A stretch of DNA of 15,296 nt. Source: Chloroflexota bacterium (GTDB lineage: Bacteria; Chloroflexota; Dehalococcoidia; SM23-28-2; RBG-16-64-32). The position numbers and the translations under genes were made by a program. Positions 5,714-12,589 of the stretch are shown one piece after another. The notes under the pieces were generated by a model that was given only the letters and a program-made list of their open reading frames with translations, had not been told where the DNA came from and did no database searches. The first letter of the stretch is position 1, and each line of letters starts with the position of its first letter. The stretch lies in contig JADFKG010000033.1 in assembly GCA_022565075.1 (NCBI GenBank), forward strand, positions 1 through 15,296. The letters run 5' to 3'.

Positions 5714-6775
5714 ATGGCGCGCACGATCGTTCACGCGGATCTCGACGCCTTCTACGCCTCTGTCGAGCAGCTGGATAATCCCGAGCTGCGCGGCAGGCCG
5801 GTGGTCGTCGGCGGCCCGGCCGAGAGCCGCGGCGTAGTTGCCGCGGCTTCTTACGAGTCGCGTGCCTTCGGCGTGCGATCGGCGATGCCGATGAGCCGGG
5901 CGCTGCGGCTTTGCCCGGACGCCGTTCGAGTCTCGCCGCGGTTCGAGCGCTACAGCGAGGTCTCGAAGCGGGTGATGGCGATCTTCCGCTCGGTCACGCC
6001 GCTCGTTGAGCCGCTGTCGCTGGACGAGGCGTTTCTAGACGTCAGTGGCCGCGAGAAGTTCCACGGTGGGCGGCGGCCGCTGGCCGAGTTCCTCAGAACC
6101 GAGGTCAAGAAGCGCACCGGCCTCACATTGTCGGTCGGGCTGGGTACGAACAAGACAGTCGCCAAGATCGCCTCCGAAAATGGGAAGCCGGACGGGCTCG
6201 TCATCGTCCCGGCCGGGCGCGAGGCGGAGTTTCTTGCGCCGCTGCCTGTGCGTGCGTTGTGGGGCATCGGCCCAAAGTCCGAAGCCGCGCTGGCGGACGC
6301 GGGCTTCGCCAGGATCGGCGACCTTGCGGCGGCCAGCCCTGATCGCCTCGGGGCAATCCTCGGATCGCGCGCCCGCGAAGTCTACGAGATGGCCTGTGGG
6401 CGCGATGAGCGGCCGGTTGTCACCGACTCGGAGCGAAAGTCGGTCGGGGCGGAGACGACGTTCCCGCGCGACCTGCCCGACGGCGACGAGCTACGGTATC
6501 AACTGCGCCGAATCGCGGAAGAGGTCGGCGAGCGGCTGCGCAGGCACGGCGCCCGCGCGAAGACGATCGCCCTCAAGCTCCGCTACTCGAACTTCAACAC
6601 GATCACTCGCCAATCAACTCGCGAGAAGCCTACGGCCGACACGGACGCGATCCACGGAGAAGCGGCGGTGTTGTTGGACAAGGTCGTGCAGAGCGGCGAC
6701 AGGTTTCGGCTGATCGGGATTTCGTGCAGCAACCTCGAGGAGGAGCGCAAGGAGCAGCTTAAACTCTTCGGTTGA
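5714..6775 (+). CDS. dinB: DNA polymerase IV (Y-family translesion polymerase)
   Basis: The 353-residue protein is the normal length for DinB. Palm motifs hold the metal ligands: D9 in VHADLDAFYASVE and D104/E105 in SLDEAFLD. F13 sits at the steric-gate position that excludes ribonucleotides. Fingers residues YESRAFGVRSAMPM (47-60) bind the incoming nucleotide. A helix-hairpin-helix thumb (about 175-210, LWGIGPKSEAALADAGF) and the little finger (about 235-340) follow. The C-terminus ends QLKLFG, with QLKLF (348-352) matching the beta-clamp-binding motif, so it should be recruited to the sliding clamp at stalled forks. The frame stays open far upstream without a start context; the ATG seven bases after TATCAT gives the standard N-terminus. 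It is probably leaderless, and no SOS box is visible. Confidence 0.95.
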   Translation: MARTIVHADLDAFYASVEQLDNPELRGRPVVVGGPAESRGVVAAASYESRAFGVRSAMPMSRALRLCPDAVRVSPRFERYSEVSKRVMAIFRSVTPLVEPLSLDEAFLDVSGREKFHGGRRPLAEFLRTEVKKRTGLTLSVGLGTNKTVAKIASENGKPDGLVIVPAGREAEFLAPLPVRALWGIGPKSEAALADAGFARIGDLAAASPDRLGAILGSRAREVYEMACGRDERPVVTDSERKSVGAETTFPRDLPDGDELRYQLRRIAEEVGERLRRHGARAKTIALKLRYSNFNTITRQSTREKPTADTDAIHGEAAVLLDKVVQSGDRFRLIGISCSNLEEERKEQLKLFG

Positions 6776-6780
6776 GTGCG

Positions 6781-8316
6781 CTAGCCGATGATCTTGGGCG
6801 CAGGGTGGTGGGCGTGGTCCGGAAGTATGAGACCGCCCCGACCTACGACGGCCTCTTCGATCTTCAGGTCCGGGCGTGCGGTGAGCATGTCGAGGAAGAG
6901 GGTGACGATCGTCGGGTCCCATTGGCTGCCGCCGCCGTCGCGCAAGATCGACTGCGCCTCCTCGTGGCTCATCGCCTCGCGGTACGGGCGGTCTGTCGTC
7001 ATCGCGTCGTAAGCGTCCATCACAGCCACGATGCGAGCGCCGAGCGGCACTCGTTCGCCGGTGAGGCCGTCCGGGTAGCCGCGGCCGTCCCAGCGCTCGT
7101 GGTGGTGGTAGACGATCGGGTAGGCGCTCATAAGGAAGCCGACTCGCTTGCAGATCTGGCCACCGGAGTAGCAGTGTTGCTTGACGATCGCATATTCCTC
7201 GGGCGTCAGGGCGCTAGGCTTCTTCAGGATCGAGTCCGGCACCACGATCTTGCCCATGTCGTGCAGGGCGGCGCCCAGGCGCACGACTTCGATCTCGTGG
7301 CTGGGCATCCCCATCTCCTTGGCCACCAGCGATGAGTAGTCTGCCAGGCGCCGGCAGTGGCCGCCGGTATACGGGTCGCGGCTCTCAATCGCCTCCGTCA
7401 GCCCCATCGCCGTTTCGAGAGCGAACCGCGAGAGCGATTCGCGTTGGCGCACGCTGCGAATGGCGATCTCCGCCTGGTGAGCCAGGCGTTCCAGGCGCGC
7501 CGTGTCCTCCGCTGACAGCTCGCGCTCGTCCGGAAAGCCGACGAGAAGTGCACCGTAGACGCCGTCCTCCAGTTCCACAGGCGCGGCCGCCGCGGTGACG
7601 AAGCCGACGAGCGCGGCGAATTCGCGAAGTCTGTCGTAGCGAGGGTCCTCGAAGACGTTCTTCGCTTGCGTTGGCTTGTGATGGAGGATTGTCCAGCCCT
7701 CGACGCCTTCGCCGTACGGGGCGCCCTTCGGGAAGACCTCGCGGAAGGCGTCCTCGCTGAAGCCGAAGGGAAGGAACGGGCGCTGGCTCTCGGTGCCCAC
7801 CGGCACCATGATCGTGCAGATCTTGGCGTCGCAGGTCTCGGCCACGCGGCGCGTGACCTCTTCGACGATCGTCTGCTCGTCGCCGCCGGACATAATGGCG
7901 GTGTGGATGCCGGATAGCGCTTCCAGTTCGCGTTCGCGGCGTTGGTTGTGCTGGCTCATCTCGTTCAGCTTGCGCTCGCTCTCCGCCAGATGCGATCGTT
8001 GCTCCTGAATGCTGGCCCACTGGTTAAGGCTCACCGCCAGGAAGAGGTAGACGGCAGGCCAGCCGAGCCACAGCACGGGCATGATGGACTCGTTCATGCT
8101 CGCGCCCACTGCAGTCATCGCCGGGCTGCTGAAGACCGAAGCGATCGCCGCCAGCAGTACGCTGAACGGCAGCGGATAGCGGTAGGCGGCGAAGCATATC
8201 GGCAGGAAGAACGCAGTTGTGAACGCGCTTGGCACCTCGCCGTCGATGAAGACGAGAGTGCCGATGCCGGCCGTGGCCGCCAGCCAGAGTGTGGCCTCGG
8301 TTGCCCTCTTGGTCAT
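6781..8316 (-). CDS. Membrane GAF/HD-GYP protein, probable cyclic-di-GMP phosphodiesterase
   Basis: The protein is about 511 residues from the chosen ATG. Four membrane helices (about 6-24, 30-47, 50-72 and 77-97) are followed by a coiled coil (about 102-138) and a GAF sensor domain (about 140-285). An HD-GYP domain (about 295-480) shows H320 (GGHCRR), the HD pair at 352-353 with K356 (ALHDMGKI), H381, and HHHERWDGRGYPDGL with GYP at 413-415, then D434. Together these are the metal- and GYP-motif residues of active cyclic-di-GMP phosphodiesterases, so it probably degrades cyclic-di-GMP in answer to a membrane or GAF-bound signal. The start is uncertain: ATG 8316 lies 10 bases after TATAAA, while ATG 8337 would add seven residues. 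Neither has a ribosome binding site. It is convergent to dinB, with five bases between them. Confidence 0.9.
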   Translation of the reverse strand: MTKRATEATLWLAATAGIGTLVFIDGEVPSAFTTAFFLPICFAAYRYPLPFSVLLAAIASVFSSPAMTAVGASMNESIMPVLWLGWPAVYLFLAVSLNQWASIQEQRSHLAESERKLNEMSQHNQRRERELEALSGIHTAIMSGGDEQTIVEEVTRRVAETCDAKICTIMVPVGTESQRPFLPFGFSEDAFREVFPKGAPYGEGVEGWTILHHKPTQAKNVFEDPRYDRLREFAALVGFVTAAAAPVELEDGVYGALLVGFPDERELSAEDTARLERLAHQAEIAIRSVRQRESLSRFALETAMGLTEAIESRDPYTGGHCRRLADYSSLVAKEMGMPSHEIEVVRLGAALHDMGKIVVPDSILKKPSALTPEEYAIVKQHCYSGGQICKRVGFLMSAYPIVYHHHERWDGRGYPDGLTGERVPLGARIVAVMDAYDAMTTDRPYREAMSHEEAQSILRDGGGSQWDPTIVTLFLDMLTARPDLKIEEAVVGRGGLILPDHAHHPAPKIIG

Positions 8317-8326
8317 CGCTGTGCGT

Positions 8327-8332
8327 TTTATA
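8327..8332 (-). promoter_or_regulatory. Possible -10 box for the HD-GYP gene (TATAAA)
   Basis: TATAAA on the - strand ends 10 bases before the ATG at 8316, conspicuous in such GC-rich DNA. If used, it makes the mRNA nearly leaderless and rules out the ATG at 8337. No good -35 box is seen. Confidence 0.35.
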
Positions 8333-8376
8333 CTCATAATCGTCGCTTGTGGCCTGCCTGTTGCAAGCGGTGTTGA

Positions 8377-8402
8377 GGCGTCTGTACATAATCTCAGACG
8401 CC
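8377..8402. repeat. Perfect 8-bp inverted repeat upstream of the HD-GYP gene
   Basis: GGCGTCTG (8377-8384) and CAGACGCC (8395-8402) are exact reverse complements around a 10-base AT-rich centre. It lies 45 bases upstream of the TATAAA box, between the SDR stop codon and the HD-GYP start. No T-run follows on either strand, so an operator is as likely as a terminator for the SDR gene. Confidence 0.45.
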
Positions 8403-8475
8403 CTCTCGAAGGGTGCGTTGCATCGTGATTGGGCAATACGCGATGAAAAGTTGAGGATTGGTGAAGAGATAGTCG

Positions 8476-9270
8476 TTAACTGGCCATTGAATACCCGCCG
8501 TTAACGCTCAGCACCTGCCCGGTTATCCACTCGGCGCGGGCCGAGCTCAGGAACGCCACTGCGGAAGCGATGTCCGACGGCTGGCCCAGGCGTCCTAGGC
8601 CTTTCGCCAGCGGATAGCCACGCATGATCGCTTCGCCCTGCTTCTCAATCCACTCGCGAGTCGCGTCGGTCACGGTCGTCGCCGGCGAAACGCAGTTCAC
8701 CGTCACCGCGAAGCGGCCCGATTCCTTCGCCAGGGCCTTGCTGAAGCCGATGACGCCGGCCTTCGCCATCGAGTAGGCGACCAATCTGGGTTCGCCGATG
8801 CGGCCGGCGTCCGAGATGACGTTGACGATGCGGCCCCAGCGCCGCTCCTGCATGCCGCCGATCACGGCCCGGCTGCAGTTGAGCACGCCGTACGTGATCA
8901 GGCCCATCGTGCGGTCCCAGTCCTCGCGGCTGCTGGCCGGGAAGAAGCCGCCGGTCGAAGGCACGGCGTCCTGTGTCGTCGTCGCCGGGATGCCGGCGTT
9001 GTTCACGAGAATGTCGACGGGACCCAGCTCGGACTCGACGCGACTCACGGCCGCCTCGATCGATGCCAGGTCTGTCACGTCGGCGGCGACGCCGATCGCA
9101 TCACCGCCGGCAGAGCGGATCTCGGCCGCCGCTGCCTCCGCGCGCTCCTGGAAGAAGTCGTTAACAGCGATGCGCGCGCCATCCGCTGCCAGCGTCCGGC
9201 AGATCTCGGCGCCGATGCCGCGCCCGGCACCCGTCACCAGCGCCACCTTTCCGCTAATCCCGAGGTCCAT
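8476..9270 (-). CDS. Short-chain dehydrogenase/reductase, NAD-type (FabG/BadH-like)
   Basis: The 264-residue classical SDR has the cofactor loop TGAGRGIG (13-20), D38 near the end of the second strand (favouring NAD(H)), NNAG (90-93), the catalytic S153 and the Y166-SMA-K170 pair. It ends with the usual ITGQVLSVNGGYSMAS. An insertion between NNAG and helix 4 (PATTTQDAVPSTGGFFPASS, 95-114) is longer than in FabG and probably shapes the substrate pocket. The best guess is oxidation of a hydroxy-acyl-CoA or a cyclic alcohol, as in BadH-like enzymes; the substrate is not determined. The start is set by a good GGAGGG site before the ATG, with a GATAAT -10 box upstream. It is divergent from the aminotransferase gene over 81 bases, so it could serve that pathway, but nothing proves it. 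Confidence 0.87.
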   Translation of the reverse strand: MDLGISGKVALVTGAGRGIGAEICRTLAADGARIAVNDFFQERAEAAAAEIRSAGGDAIGVAADVTDLASIEAAVSRVESELGPVDILVNNAGIPATTTQDAVPSTGGFFPASSREDWDRTMGLITYGVLNCSRAVIGGMQERRWGRIVNVISDAGRIGEPRLVAYSMAKAGVIGFSKALAKESGRFAVTVNCVSPATTVTDATREWIEKQGEAIMRGYPLAKGLGRLGQPSDIASAVAFLSSARAEWITGQVLSVNGGYSMAS

Positions 9271-9291
9271 CGCAACCCTCCTTCGCCCCGG

Positions 9292-9320
9292 ATTATCCCC
9301 TCTGCCCTCGATCCTGTCTC
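9292..9320 (-). promoter_or_regulatory. Promoter of the NAD-type SDR gene
   Basis: On the - strand GAGACA (9315-9320), a 17-base spacer and GATAAT (9292-9297) form a fair sigma-70-type promoter. Transcription would start near 9285, leaving a short leader that carries the GGAGGG ribosome binding site. Confidence 0.5.
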
Positions 9321-9338
9321 CCGTCGCCCCTCATCCTC

Positions 9339-9344
9339 TATACT
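9339..9344 (+). promoter_or_regulatory. -10 box of a leaderless promoter for the aminotransferase (TATACT)
   Basis: TATACT ends seven bases before the GTG at 9352, which decides that start codon. No Shine-Dalgarno sequence is present. Confidence 0.55.
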
Positions 9345-9351
9345 CATCGCC

Positions 9352-10530
9352 GTGAGCGCGTCCGATCTTGCCATCGAAGGTGGGCCGAAGACCCGCAGCG
9401 AGCCTTTCCCGCCCTGGCCTGTACTCGGCTCGGAGGACGCCATGGCTGCGTCCGAGGCACTGCGCTCCGGTCAGCTGACACAGCTTACCGGCGGCTTCGT
9501 GCGCGATTTCGAGGTGGCGTTTGGGCAGTGGCACGGCGCTGGAGACTGCGTCGCGACCAGCTCCGGTACGACGGCGATCCACGTCGCGTTGGGGGCACTC
9601 GGTATCGGGTCTGGAGACGAGGTGATCGTGCCGGCTCACACGTTCATCGCCTCGGCGACGCCCATCTTGCACCAGGGCGCGACGCCGGTGTTCGCCGACG
9701 TCGACGAGGCGACGTTCTGCCTCTCAGCCGAGAGCGTCGCCGAGCGCCTGACCGAGCGCACCAAGGCGATCGTTGTCGTGCACCTCAACGGTCACCCGGC
9801 CGACATGGACGCGCTCCTCGAGATCGCCCGAGCGCGCGGCGTGGCCGTCGTCGAGGACGCTGCGCAGGCGCACGGCGCGCTCTACAAGGGCCGCAAGGTC
9901 GGCACGATCGGCGTCGTCGGCTGCTTCAGCTTCTGGGAGGACAAGATCATCACGACCGGCGGCGAGGGTGGCGCCGTCATCAGCGACGACGAGGCGCTCG
10001 TGGAGCGCATGCGCCGGCTGCGCCACCACGGCGAGGGCCCGGTTGAGGGTGAGCGCGCCTACTACCACGTGGAGCTTGGCTACAACTTCCGGATGACGTC
10101 GATGCAGGCGGCGACGGGGCTCGTCCAGTTCCGCCGGCTGGAGGAGTACCTGGAGGCGCGCCGCCGGAACGCCGCCTATCTCTCGGAGCGGCTGGGCGAG
10201 CTGGGGCCGATCGACCCGCCCTTTGTCGCCGAATACGCCGTGCCTAGCCCGTACAAGTACGTCTGCCGGCTGCGCTCCGACGCTGGCATCGACATCAGCC
10301 GCTTCGTTGCCGCTGTCGCCGCTGAGGGCTTGCCGATCTCGCGCCGCTATCCGACGCCGCTCCCGCAGCAGCCCGTCTTCCGCGACGCTGGCTTCGCGGG
10401 CGCTCCCTGCCCCGTCAGCGAGCGGCTGGCCGGCGAGCTGTTCACGCTGCTCGTCCACCCGACGGTCGAGACGCCCGACCTTGACGATTACGTGACGGCG
10501 ATCCGCAAGGTGCTGAAGGCTCTGTCGTAG
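9352..10530 (+). CDS. DegT/DnrJ/EryC1/StrS-family PLP-dependent aminotransferase
   Basis: The 392-residue protein is the usual length for this fold-type I family. It begins LAIEGGPKTR, a start typical of the StsC/AHBA-synthase branch. S70-S71-G72-T73 bind cofactor phosphate. PAHTFIASA (94-102), D169 with Q172 in VEDAAQAHGA, and the cofactor lysine K198 in WEDKIITTGGEGGA follow. These enzymes move an amino group, usually from glutamate or glutamine, onto a keto-sugar or keto-cyclitol; StsC makes scyllo-inosamine from scyllo-inosose. The downstream IolE-like and Gfo/Idh/MocA genes fit such a substrate, but the exact one is inference. GTG is chosen because it lies seven bases after TATACT. A 155-base gap separates it from the next gene, which has its own -10 box. 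Confidence 0.88.
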   Translation: MSASDLAIEGGPKTRSEPFPPWPVLGSEDAMAASEALRSGQLTQLTGGFVRDFEVAFGQWHGAGDCVATSSGTTAIHVALGALGIGSGDEVIVPAHTFIASATPILHQGATPVFADVDEATFCLSAESVAERLTERTKAIVVVHLNGHPADMDALLEIARARGVAVVEDAAQAHGALYKGRKVGTIGVVGCFSFWEDKIITTGGEGGAVISDDEALVERMRRLRHHGEGPVEGERAYYHVELGYNFRMTSMQAATGLVQFRRLEEYLEARRRNAAYLSERLGELGPIDPPFVAEYAVPSPYKYVCRLRSDAGIDISRFVAAVAAEGLPISRRYPTPLPQQPVFRDAGFAGAPCPVSERLAGELFTLLVHPTVETPDLDDYVTAIRKVLKALS

Positions 10531-10613
10531 GGACCCGTCGCGCGGCCGGGCGAAGAAGTACGAAATCGAGAGTTCGGCTGCGCTCGGAACGTGCGGTCGG
10601 CCTGATCATCTGC

Positions 10614-10652
10614 CAGTAGCGGGTCTGCCATTCGCCCATTGCCCGGCTACTG
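10614..10652. repeat. Inverted repeat between the aminotransferase and TIM-barrel genes
   Basis: CAGTAGC (10614-10620) and GCTACTG (10646-10652) are exact reverse complements, and GGG/CCC just inside can extend the stem past a one-base bulge. It lies 22 bases before the TACGAT box of the next gene. No T-run follows, so it may be an operator or a weak terminator of the aminotransferase gene. Confidence 0.35.
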
Positions 10653-10673
10653 TACGTCGCCTGGTGTTGGCTC

Positions 10674-10679
10674 TACGAT
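10674..10679 (+). promoter_or_regulatory. -10 box of a leaderless promoter for the TIM-barrel gene (TACGAT)
   Basis: TACGAT ends six bases before the GTG at 10686, the same arrangement as at the aminotransferase gene. There is no Shine-Dalgarno sequence. Confidence 0.4.
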
Positions 10680-10685
10680 GCGTTC

Positions 10686-11600
10686 GTGGCAAGCATCCGC
10701 GTCGGCAATGCGCCGTGCTCCTGGGGCGTGATGGGCGGCTACGACGCCGCACTCTATCCGCCGTACACGCAGGTGCTCGACGAGATCGCCGCCGCTGGCT
10801 ACACCGGCACCGAACTGGGCGACTGGGGTTACCTGCCGACCGACGCCCGGCAGCTCCGTGACGAGCTGGCGGCGCGCGACCTGTCGATGATCGGTGCGCT
10901 CGTACCCGTGCCGCTGGCGGATCGCGCCGCGCACGCGACCGGGCTCGCCGACGCCCTGCGCACCGCCCGGCTCCTCGCTGCGGTCGCCTCCGATGGCGCG
11001 CCATCCCCGTTCGTGATCCTCGCCGACGCTAACGGCTCGGACCCCGTGCGGGTGCAGAACGCCGGCCGCATCGGCCCCGAACACGGGCTCTCCGATGAGC
11101 GGTGGGTTGCCTTCGGCGAGGGCGCGGCAGCGATCGCCCGAGCTGTTCGTGACGAGACCGGCCTGCGCACCGTCTTCCACCACCACTGCGGTGGCTATGT
11201 CGAGACGCCCGCAGAGACGGCCCGGCTGATGGCGCTGACGGAAGACGGCGACCTCGGCCTCTGCTTCGACACGGGCCACTGGGCGCTTGGCGGAGGTGAC
11301 GTTCTCGAGGCCTTCCACCGATACGGGGAACGCATCTGGCACGTCCACTTCAAGGAGTATCACGCCGGAGTCGCGGAGCAGATGCGGTCGGAAGGCTGGG
11401 ACTACTTCGAAGGCCTCGCGAAGCGCGTCTTTCACCGGCCCGGCACCGGCGACGTCGACTTTCCGGCGCTCCTGGCGGCGATGCGTTCATCCGGCTACGG
11501 TGGCTGGGTCGTTGTCGAAGATGAGCTGCCGCCGGGCGACGGCTGTCCCGAAGAGAGCGCCCGTGCCGACCGTGAGTATCTGGCGAGGCTGGGCCTCTGA
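10686..11600 (+). CDS. IolE-like sugar isomerase/epimerase-fold (TIM-barrel) enzyme
   Basis: The 304-residue protein belongs to the xylose-isomerase-like TIM-barrel superfamily, nearest by motif to IolE/MocC-type proteins (VGNAPCSWGV, 6-15; TELGDWGYLP, 42-51). Likely divalent-metal ligands are E173 (HHHCGGYVETP), D195 (LCFDTGHWAL), H221 (HVHFKE) and E278 or E280 (VVVEDE). IolE removes water from 2-keto-myo-inositol; relatives epimerise or isomerise sugars and ketosugars. Its reaction here is not fixed, but a keto-cyclitol or ketosugar is likely given its neighbours. The GTG start follows TACGAT by six bases and gives the normal N-terminus. Its stop codon overlaps the next start in TGATG, so the two proteins are translationally coupled and probably act in one pathway. 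Confidence 0.85.
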   Translation: MASIRVGNAPCSWGVMGGYDAALYPPYTQVLDEIAAAGYTGTELGDWGYLPTDARQLRDELAARDLSMIGALVPVPLADRAAHATGLADALRTARLLAAVASDGAPSPFVILADANGSDPVRVQNAGRIGPEHGLSDERWVAFGEGAAAIARAVRDETGLRTVFHHHCGGYVETPAETARLMALTEDGDLGLCFDTGHWALGGGDVLEAFHRYGERIWHVHFKEYHAGVAEQMRSEGWDYFEGLAKRVFHRPGTGDVDFPALLAAMRSSGYGGWVVVEDELPPGDGCPEESARADREYLARLGL

Positions 11601-12589
11601 TGGCTGACCTGCGCATCGGCGTGATCGGCGCCGGACCGATCGGTAAGGTCCACGCCGCGAACCTCGCGACCCGCGTCCCCGGTGCCCGTCTCGCCGCCGT
11701 CGCCGACGCCGACCGCGAGAAGGCGGAGGCCTGCGCCGCGGCAAACGGGGCCGACGACGCTTACACGAGCGACACCGAGCTGCTGGCGCACCCGGGCCTT
11801 GCCGCGGTGATCATCTGTACGCCGCCCGAGACCCACGCCGGGATCATCGAGGCGGCGGCCGCGGCGGGAAAGCACGTCTTCTGCGAGAAGCCGCTGGAGC
11901 GGACGCTCGATCGTGCCGACATCGCGCTTGCCGCGGTAGAGAAGGCCGGCATCAAGTTCTTCATCGGGCTGAACCGGCGCTATGACCCGCACTTTCTCCG
12001 CCTGCGTGACGCCGTGCACGCCGGCGAGGCCGGCCGCCCTCTCTCCGCGCACTTCATCGCGCGTGACCCGGTCGAAGCGCTTGCGGACACACCGAATCCT
12101 CCCGGTGACCTCTTCTTCAGCACGACGGTCCACGAACTCGACTTCGCCGGCCTCGTCATGCGGTCGCCGGTCGAGACCGTGTACGCGGCCGGAGGCGTGA
12201 TGGCGGACGGAGGCGGGCCAGCGATCGACGACCCGGACACGGCGATCACGCTCCTGCGCTTCGCCAGCGGCGCCCTGGTGACGATCGATAACAGCCGCAT
12301 CGCCCCCGGCTATGACCAGCGCATCGAGGTCTTCGGCACGTCCGGCGTGGTGACCGCGGACAACGTTCGCGCCGACGTGGCCGCCACGATCGAGGGCGCG
12401 ACGTCGTTCTTTACGGCACGCTACGGTGAGTCTTACGTCGCTGAGATGCGGGCGTTCGTCGATTGCGTCCGGCGCGACACGCCGTCGCCGGTTGGGACGA
12501 AGGAGGCGCGGACCTCGCAGGTGCTTGCGGAGGCCGCGTGGCGGTCGTATCGCGAAGAGCGCCGGGTGGCGGTGCGCGAGATCGGCTAG
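11600..12589 (+). CDS. Gfo/Idh/MocA-family oxidoreductase, inositol dehydrogenase-like
   Basis: The 329-residue protein has an N-terminal Rossmann domain (IGVIGAGPIGKVHA, 6-19; acidic D36 after the second strand, favouring NAD) and the family motif CEKPLE with K97. A C-terminal alpha/beta substrate domain follows. In myo-inositol 2-dehydrogenase the catalytic set is Lys, Asp and His, with Asp four residues before His. Here the segment reads GDLFFSTTVHELD: H178 is kept, but S174 stands in the Asp position and E179 replaces the usual Asp after the His. The enzyme may thus use an altered proton relay or a different substrate. The likely reaction is reversible oxidation of a ring hydroxyl of a cyclitol or sugar. 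It starts inside the upstream stop (TGATG) and ends sharing CTAG with convergent nhaA. Confidence 0.87.
   Translation: MADLRIGVIGAGPIGKVHAANLATRVPGARLAAVADADREKAEACAAANGADDAYTSDTELLAHPGLAAVIICTPPETHAGIIEAAAAAGKHVFCEKPLERTLDRADIALAAVEKAGIKFFIGLNRRYDPHFLRLRDAVHAGEAGRPLSAHFIARDPVEALADTPNPPGDLFFSTTVHELDFAGLVMRSPVETVYAAGGVMADGGGPAIDDPDTAITLLRFASGALVTIDNSRIAPGYDQRIEVFGTSGVVTADNVRADVAATIEGATSFFTARYGESYVAEMRAFVDCVRRDTPSPVGTKEARTSQVLAEAAWRSYREERRVAVREIG

Noticed and set aside
8338..8436. Longer start for the HD-GYP protein from a TTG
   Set aside because: The added 33 residues are Arg/Thr/Pro-rich, have no ribosome binding site, and would translate the inverted repeat at 8377-8402.
8338..8475. Cyclic-di-GMP riboswitch before the HD-GYP gene
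   Set aside because: Only one simple hairpin is present; the conserved elements of GEMM-type riboswitches are not recognisable.
10531..10685. Small coding gene between the aminotransferase and TIM-barrel genes
   Set aside because: No open frame with a plausible start and composition was seen in the 155-base gap; it contains the inverted repeat and a -10 box only.
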